Assembly (NCBI GenBank): GCA_964598725.1
Contig: CAZRCW010000005.1
Location: 1 to 18,330 of the forward strand
Length of the DNA stretch: 18,330 nt
Direction: 5' to 3'
Source of the DNA: JAGOTP01 sp964598725
GTDB lineage: Bacteria > Patescibacteriota > Patescibacteriia > 2-12-FULL-60-25
Notes under the pieces: generated by a model
The model's input: the letters and a program-made list of their open reading frames with translations, nothing else
Databases searched by the model: none
Told to the model about the DNA's origin: nothing
Part shown: positions 14,027 to 18,330 of the stretch, one piece after another
Layout: each line of letters begins with the position of its first letter
How positions within the stretch are numbered: the stretch's first letter is position 1
Made by a program: the position numbers and the translations under genes

Positions 14027-15957
14027 CGTGCCCCCCTTACCAATCGCCCACGGCCCATCATGCGGCCAGCGGTGGCCGATTGTGGGTACTGATACGCGCC
14101 GTAGTCGCCGGTGTACCACATACCGCGAACGTCTTTCGTGGGCTTGTACGCTGGATTCAGGAACGTGCGGCGAAGCGTCGAATTGCTCGCCAACTCCAAG
14201 GATTCCGACGTGCGGTAGAACTGTGCGGACGTAGACGATTCGATGAACTTGGGGGCCTGTGCCCCGGTGCCAGATTCGATCTGGGTGATCCACTCGGTCT
14301 TTGTGTCAAACGCCGTGTTCGATGAATACCGCGCCAGCGTGGGCGAGAACCCAAGGTACGCATTGGTGCGGAACTCGTGCGCGGCCGCGTTCAGTGAGTT
14401 GTCCGACACACACAGGTAGCAATTCGTAACCGGCTTGGAAACGAACCCGATCGCACACCCGTAGACGCGGTACGTGTAATTGGTCTTTCCCTCGTAACTG
14501 ATGAAGTAGCAGTCATTGGAATTGCTGCCCGTGTCGATCATCGAACAGCCAAGGAAGCCCACCCCGTCGCCGGAATCGAACGTGCCGGTGAACGTGTGGA
14601 TGTTGTAGCCGAACCCGCCCGAGCGGTCTGAGTTGAAGCGGAACGCGCACGAGGTAAACAGCGGCTTGTGTGCAATGCTCGTGGTCTTGCGCAAGAGCAA
14701 CGCACCAGAGTTAGACGCCCCGGCTGGTCCGCACCGCTGGAAGTCGAAGTTGCAGCGGTCAACCCACACGCTGTCGTAGAGCGACATCTGCACGGCATCG
14801 ACACACCGGCTGGACCGGAGGATCGCGTTGCGGCTTGCGGTGCTATCCCAGTTGCCGGCGTAACTCGGCATGTTGTTGAAACCAAACGGGTTGGCGTTCG
14901 CGTCGTCGTCGTACATATACGAGGTGCAACCCTCGATGAGCAAACCATTCACGAAGTTGTTCGACAGCCCGTTCGTATGGCAGTAGAAGCCGGTGAGATT
15001 GGTTGCGGCCTGAATCGAAGCCCCGTCCATCGCTATGTGGGTCTTGACGTGGGCCACACAGTTGAGGAATCGCACGCCGTTGACTTGGTTGGACGCGCCA
15101 CCCGCGAAGGCGATGAAATTGGTGCTGGACTTGTAGAGCGTTCCCGAGTCGAAGCCCACAAACGTGTGGTTGACGTTTGACCCGGTGCCAGCGCAACCCA
15201 TGCCGTGATACCCGGTATCGTCAGCCAGCCCGCCACAGGTGTAGTTACCGTCGCCGCCCTGACAGATGATCGCGTAGCCATCGGCGGTTGAGTACGGGTT
15301 GATGTTCCAATACCGCGTGAGCGATGCGTTGATCGAGCAGCCCGTGCATGACGACAGCGTATCGCCCTGATACGCACTAGAGCCAGCCGATGCAGCGTAC
15401 GGGTTGGCCGCGTTGCGCCCACGGATGATGCCGATGGTTACCGTGTTGGGGTCCGTGCCATCGGTAATGATCGTGAGTGAGCCGGTGCCTGAGTTGTAAT
15501 TCCAATCCCACGTAGCAGCGGGTACCGCAGCGTACCGCAACTGGCCCTTGCGAAGCGTGCGGCCACCCTTGCCCGCGACGGTCTGTGTATCGTAATTCCA
15601 CGTCACCCCGTCGATGTAAAGCCCGGTGTTTAGAACCTTCTCGTAGGTGTTGCCGGAGATGTTCAGCCAACTGCCGGACAGGTTCGCGGTATCGCCCCGG
15701 ATCGTGCACTCGTCGTAGTTGATGACCTGCACGCCGGTCTTGCTGGTGAGCGTGAGCAGCCAGCCGGTATCGTGGAACGTTGCAGCCACGCCGTACGTCG
15801 GGCGGAACGTGCCCTGCCGATAGATTCGATCGCCACTACCAGCCGACGACAGCCACGCCGCCGGAGCCACGCCGGTGTACGTCTTCCACGCCGTAGCCAT
15901 GGTCAGGCCATCGTTCGCGTCGTTTCCGTTTGTGCCATCCCAATAACGGTCTGCCAT
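14023..15957 (-). CDS. Beta-helix tail-spike/pectate-lyase-like protein
   Basis: This 644-residue protein begins MADRYWDGTNGNDANDGLTM, followed by ATAWKTYTGV. This GNDANDGL...ATAWKT opening is typical of secreted and phage proteins with a right-handed parallel beta-helix. The body is rich in N, G, S, T and short hydrophobic strands, with many cysteines and aromatic residues, and ends in a glycine/arginine tail (MMGRGRLVRGAR). Phage beta-helix proteins are usually tail spikes that bind or cut surface polysaccharides; catalytic residues cannot be assigned here. The ATG lies three bases after the preceding stop, with GGGGA ten bases upstream. Its place just before the terminase genes, away from the tail genes at the other end of the window, is unusual. 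Confidence 0.85.
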   Translation of the reverse strand: MADRYWDGTNGNDANDGLTMATAWKTYTGVAPAAWLSSAGSGDRIYRQGTFRPTYGVAATFHDTGWLLTLTSKTGVQVINYDECTIRGDTANLSGSWLNISGNTYEKVLNTGLYIDGVTWNYDTQTVAGKGGRTLRKGQLRYAAVPAATWDWNYNSGTGSLTIITDGTDPNTVTIGIIRGRNAANPYAASAGSSAYQGDTLSSCTGCSINASLTRYWNINPYSTADGYAIICQGGDGNYTCGGLADDTGYHGMGCAGTGSNVNHTFVGFDSGTLYKSSTNFIAFAGGASNQVNGVRFLNCVAHVKTHIAMDGASIQAATNLTGFYCHTNGLSNNFVNGLLIEGCTSYMYDDDANANPFGFNNMPSYAGNWDSTASRNAILRSSRCVDAVQMSLYDSVWVDRCNFDFQRCGPAGASNSGALLLRKTTSIAHKPLFTSCAFRFNSDRSGGFGYNIHTFTGTFDSGDGVGFLGCSMIDTGSNSNDCYFISYEGKTNYTYRVYGCAIGFVSKPVTNCYLCVSDNSLNAAAHEFRTNAYLGFSPTLARYSSNTAFDTKTEWITQIESGTGAQAPKFIESSTSAQFYRTSESLELASNSTLRRTFLNPAYKPTKDVRGMWYTGDYGAYQYPQSATAGRMMGRGRLVRGAR

Positions 15958-15960
15958 TGG

Positions 15961-16362
15961 TCATTTCCCCATTTCCCGGCGTATCTGTTCGCGTTCCTGC
16001 ATACGGATCATCAAGTCATGGTCCTGTTTGATCTGTGCCCGAATGTCCTGTATCTGTTGCTCGTGGTAGGAGTCGGCGGTTCGCAGCGGTGCGATGAATA
16101 CGCCGCCAATAGACGCCGCCAGTGCGATGCACACGCCAACAGTCTGGACCATGAACGGGTAGTTGGCCTCGCGTGACTTGCCCAGCGAGTCGGCGATCTT
16201 GTCGATGCTGGCATTGACCTTGGACACCTGCTCATGGATGAGCTGGACGTTCGATTCGAGCCGCGCCATGCCCGTTTCGAGTTTGCCGATGCGGGGATAT
16301 ACGTCGGCGTTGATCGGTGGGTGACCATTGCCGTTCCCGTTGTGCCCGTTGGCTTCACTCAC
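15961..16362 (-). CDS. Coiled-coil, single-pass membrane protein (holin/XhlA-like candidate)
   Basis: This 133-residue protein starts at a GTG that overlaps the preceding TGA (GTGA). A longer open frame runs upstream to 17046 but is only read-through of the next gene's other frame. Residues 1-20 are polar and asparagine/glycine-rich, 24-62 form an amphipathic helix likely to coil (PRIGKLETGMARLESNVQLI), 70-92 are one membrane segment (FMVQTVGVCIALAASIGGVF), and 95-130 are a charged helix (IQDIRAQIKQDHDLMIRMQE). This layout resembles XhlA-type or other small lysis-associated membrane proteins, but it could also be a virion or superinfection protein. No endolysin is visible next to it. Function uncertain. 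Confidence 0.8.
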   Translation of the reverse strand: MSEANGHNGNGNGHPPINADVYPRIGKLETGMARLESNVQLIHEQVSKVNASIDKIADSLGKSREANYPFMVQTVGVCIALAASIGGVFIAPLRTADSYHEQQIQDIRAQIKQDHDLMIRMQEREQIRREMGK

Positions 16363-16976
16363 GACCACGCTCCTACGTATGACTCGGTGGACGAGCCGAC
16401 CAATCGGACGCGGAACCACGATCCGGCCTTCATCACGGCAGCGGCGGCGGTGCCCAGCGTGACGCTCGGGATGATCGTTCCAGCGGTGGACACGCGGAAC
16501 ATGCCTTGGGTGATGGCACAGAGTCCTGTGCCTGTGCCAGCGTTGACGATGTTCGTCTGTGTGGCTGCCGTGACACTTGCCGAGCCACCACGGGCGAGCG
16601 TGGTGAGCGGTGAGTTGTTGTCTAGGCCGGTGGAGTGATGACCCCAGTGGTCTGTAACCGCCGTGCCCGCACCGACAACGCTGAACGTGAGATTGTTCGA
16701 TGCCGCGTTGCTCATGTTCGTGAGGTACAGGAAACTGGTGAACTCGTAGGTGCCAGCGGCGAGCGTGAGCGTGCCGTTCGTGACCTGATTGAACGCCTTT
16801 TGCTGAGACGCGGTATTGGTCAGCGTGTAGTCGGCGGTCTGCATGAGGTAGTATGTCGCCGGGAATCGGACGTTGGCCAACTCCGAATCCGACCACCCCA
16901 GCGCGGTACCGTTTCCGCCGATCGCCGATGGCAACCGTTTGAGCAAGCCAGCGATGGACAACGAAAGGCGGCTCAC
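16359..16976 (-). CDS. Putative beta-rich fibre/virion protein
   Basis: This 205-residue protein starts at a GTG overlapping the preceding stop (GTGA). The N-terminal 25 residues are basic and hydrophobic (SRLSLSIAGLLKRLPSAIGG), followed by TTLA-type beta segments: TLTLAAGTYEFTSFLYLTNM, then NNLTFSVVGAGTAVTDHWGH, and near the end VMKAGSWFRVRLVGSSTES. The pattern in which a protein builds a G-T-Y-x-F strand, a hydrophobic beta stretch and a final S-W-F-R-V-R strand is common in small phage structural proteins such as fibre tips and head-decoration proteins. I cannot assign a named family. It lies between an unknown protein and a coiled-coil membrane protein, upstream of the beta-helix gene, so a partner of the adhesion module is possible. 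Confidence 0.8.
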   Translation of the reverse strand: MSRLSLSIAGLLKRLPSAIGGNGTALGWSDSELANVRFPATYYLMQTADYTLTNTASQQKAFNQVTNGTLTLAAGTYEFTSFLYLTNMSNAASNNLTFSVVGAGTAVTDHWGHHSTGLDNNSPLTTLARGGSASVTAATQTNIVNAGTGTGLCAITQGMFRVSTAGTIIPSVTLGTAAAAVMKAGSWFRVRLVGSSTESYVGAWS

Positions 16977-17803
16977 TTCGCACCCCCCGCGTTCCCCACC
17001 ACGGGAACGAAGGCGGGTGAGACAGCCCAGCCGATGCCGCCGGCACGCGAGAGTTGGACGGTTTCAGGGTTCACCGTCACATCGTCGATCAGCACCACCG
17101 ACGCGCCTTGCGACGCGAATACGTCCTTGCTTGTGTGGTATCTGTCGCCGAATGAACTGCCCGACCCGTGCCACTTCGACGCAAGGCACATATGCACCGT
17201 TGGGTACAGCGGCTTGCCCACGATGGGGCGCGGTTCCGACCACACCTCGAAGCCAGCGGCGGCTAGACGGTGTGCGGCGGCATGGTCATTGTGCCCCATC
17301 GGGCGATCAGCCAGCGTGTCGATGACGATGAAGTCCGCGTAGCCGTTCCAGTTCATCACAATCTCTTCGCACTCATGCACGACCAGCGGCTTAGACATGG
17401 CGTGTGTCGTGCCAAGGTAGAACCCCACCTTGCACCCAACCGCCTCGCGGATGATCTGTGCAGCGTCTGCCCATATCGCATACGACCCGCACGGTTGCAC
17501 ACGTACGTCGTCGTCGAACTGCAACGCCTGCGTCACCATGTCGAATCGCAGGTCTGCGCCACCTTCCTCGCGCCCACCCGGATAGGCGATGACGCAATGG
17601 GTGATCCCCTTGCCAATGAGTTTGGGTGCAACGTGGTCCCGTGCCCACATGAGCGGCCCCAGCCGGAGCAACGCATCGGGCATCCCTCGAGGCCCAACGT
17701 CGGACCCGCAGGTGGCCCACGCCATGAGGGGGGCAGGCGACAGAACGCCTTGCGCGGCCGCACCGGACGAATTCGCGGGTTGGGGGGGCCAAGGCGTACT
17801 CAC
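16973..17803 (-). CDS. Protein of unknown function, possible alpha/beta or TIM-barrel fold
   Basis: This 276-residue protein begins at a GTG overlapping the stop of the upstream membrane-protein gene (GTGA) and its own TGA overlaps the next GTG. After a proline/alanine-rich N-terminus (about 25 residues) it alternates short hydrophobic strands with helices: THCVIAYPGG, VGCKVGFYLGTTHAM, YADFIVIDTLADRP, GFEVWSEPRPIVG and ASVVLIDDVTVN. That rhythm fits an alpha/beta barrel such as those of glycoside hydrolases, and acidic residues sit at strand ends (VIDT, WSEP, LIDD). I cannot name a family or catalytic pair. It could be an enzyme acting on host surface or wall glycans, placed between two membrane proteins and close to a spike gene, but this is inference. 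Confidence 0.8.
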   Translation of the reverse strand: MSTPWPPQPANSSGAAAQGVLSPAPLMAWATCGSDVGPRGMPDALLRLGPLMWARDHVAPKLIGKGITHCVIAYPGGREEGGADLRFDMVTQALQFDDDVRVQPCGSYAIWADAAQIIREAVGCKVGFYLGTTHAMSKPLVVHECEEIVMNWNGYADFIVIDTLADRPMGHNDHAAAHRLAAAGFEVWSEPRPIVGKPLYPTVHMCLASKWHGSGSSFGDRYHTSKDVFASQGASVVLIDDVTVNPETVQLSRAGGIGWAVSPAFVPVVGNAGGAK

Positions 17804-18324
17804 AGTTTGATCCCCTTGTCGCGGAGGGATGCCTTGACGACGTTGACAAACTCGGGACCACTCTTGGCCTTCTCGAATGCCTCGACGATTCCCTTGCGTT
17901 CTTTGGATACAACGGTGCTGCCAGCGGCCATGAGTGCCACGCCGTCGCGGGGAGTCTCGCCGCGTTCAATCGCTTGGACGGTGAGGGCCTTGCCCTGCTG
18001 CAAGAGAATCCACCGCTTCCACCAAAGGGCAAGCGTCCAAGCCCCGCCTGCGATGCACATGATGAGAATGGCGATGAGTGACCACGCCAGAATGTCGCCA
18101 GCCAATACGCCAACCTTGAGCAAGACGTAGGCGATGAACGACGTTGCCGCCATCAACGCAATGCCGATGCCGCACGCGGCGCGGGGGATGGTCAATACAA
18201 AGAAACTGGCAACGAACATGCCGACGGTCGCAAGGCCGATGGCACCGATGATCCACGCGGCCCACTTCTTGACGCTCTCGCGGAAGTAGTTTTTCGCGTC
18301 CTCGTTTGCTTCCGATGACGACAC
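17800..18324 (-). CDS. Integral membrane protein with about three transmembrane segments (5' end at window edge)
   Basis: The frame opens at a GTG (18322-18324) six bases from the edge, and the upstream bases are also in frame (Gly-Lys), so the true start may lie outside. The visible 174 residues have a charged N-terminus (SSSEANEDAKNYFRESVKK), membrane segments at about 21-43, 49-69 and 78-102, and a soluble C-terminal half with charged helices (KERKGIVEAFEKAKSGPEFV). No family is recognised. Small multi-pass phage membrane proteins include holins and superinfection-exclusion factors, and the soluble tail argues against a simple holin. Its stop overlaps the next start (GTGA), so it is translated as part of the same operon. 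Confidence 0.75.
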   Translation of the reverse strand: MSSSEANEDAKNYFRESVKKWAAWIIGAIGLATVGMFVASFFVLTIPRAACGIGIALMAATSFIAYVLLKVGVLAGDILAWSLIAILIMCIAGGAWTLALWWKRWILLQQGKALTVQAIERGETPRDGVALMAAGSTVVSKERKGIVEAFEKAKSGPEFVNVVKASLRDKGIKL

Positions 18325-18330
18325 CTTGCC

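Noticed and set aside
14027..14293. Upstream extension of the small terminase candidate to 195 residues
   Set aside because: It lies inside the beta-helix gene in another frame. The ATG at 14026 has a strong Shine-Dalgarno and an ATGA overlap.
16363..17046. Upstream extension of the coiled-coil membrane protein frame to 361 residues
   Set aside because: The extension overlaps the 205-residue gene out of phase and is histidine/arginine-rich noise. The GTG at 16362 with a GTGA overlap is a better start.

Overview
The window reads as a stretch of an unassigned tailed bacteriophage (Caudoviricetes) or prophage with a non-contractile, siphovirus-type tail. Every supported gene lies on the minus strand, so transcription runs from base 18330 towards base 1. 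Recognisable families are the large terminase, a portal protein fused to a MuF-type domain, an S78/HK97-type prohead protease, an HK97-fold capsid protein, a gp6-like connector, a gp10-like neck protein, a tail-tube-like protein and a coiled-coil tape-measure candidate. The DNA is GC-rich. No integrase, repressor, tRNA, replication gene or bacterial flanking gene is visible, so host and lifestyle cannot be read from this window. There is no CRISPR array, insertion sequence or attachment site that I can support.

Layout in transcription order. (a) 18324-13706: a three-segment membrane protein, a 276-residue protein of no recognised family, a beta-rich fibre-like protein, a one-segment coiled-coil membrane protein, a 644-residue beta-helix protein resembling tail spikes, and a small protein in the terminase small-subunit position. 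(b) 13709-8113: large terminase, portal-MuF fusion, protease, major capsid protein. (c) 8080-4898: two small beta-rich proteins that may decorate the capsid, then the head-tail joining set (connector, stopper-like, gp10-like neck, tail-terminator-like). (d) 4886-2692: tail tube and a short (435-residue) tape measure, with no room for the usual frameshifted tail-assembly chaperones. (e) 2692-1: a string of unrecognised, probably distal-tail or virion-surface proteins, the last of them cut by the window edge.

The genes are packed almost end to end. Most junctions are 1-4 base stop/start overlaps (GTGA, ATGA, TTGA, TAATG, TGATG), which predicts one long polycistronic transcript with translational coupling. 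Start codons are mixed: about half ATG, many GTG, and three TTG starts placed by their Shine-Dalgarno sequences and overlaps. Only two gaps exceed 100 bases, one on each side of the capsid/decoration block (9433-9572 and 7535-7657). Each holds a clear hairpin, and each precedes a gene with the identical 14-base initiation sequence. These are the best candidates for regulation of the high-copy structural genes. The most novel parts are the unrecognised proteins at both ends, the portal-MuF fusion with its charged proline linker, and the minimal tail gene set.
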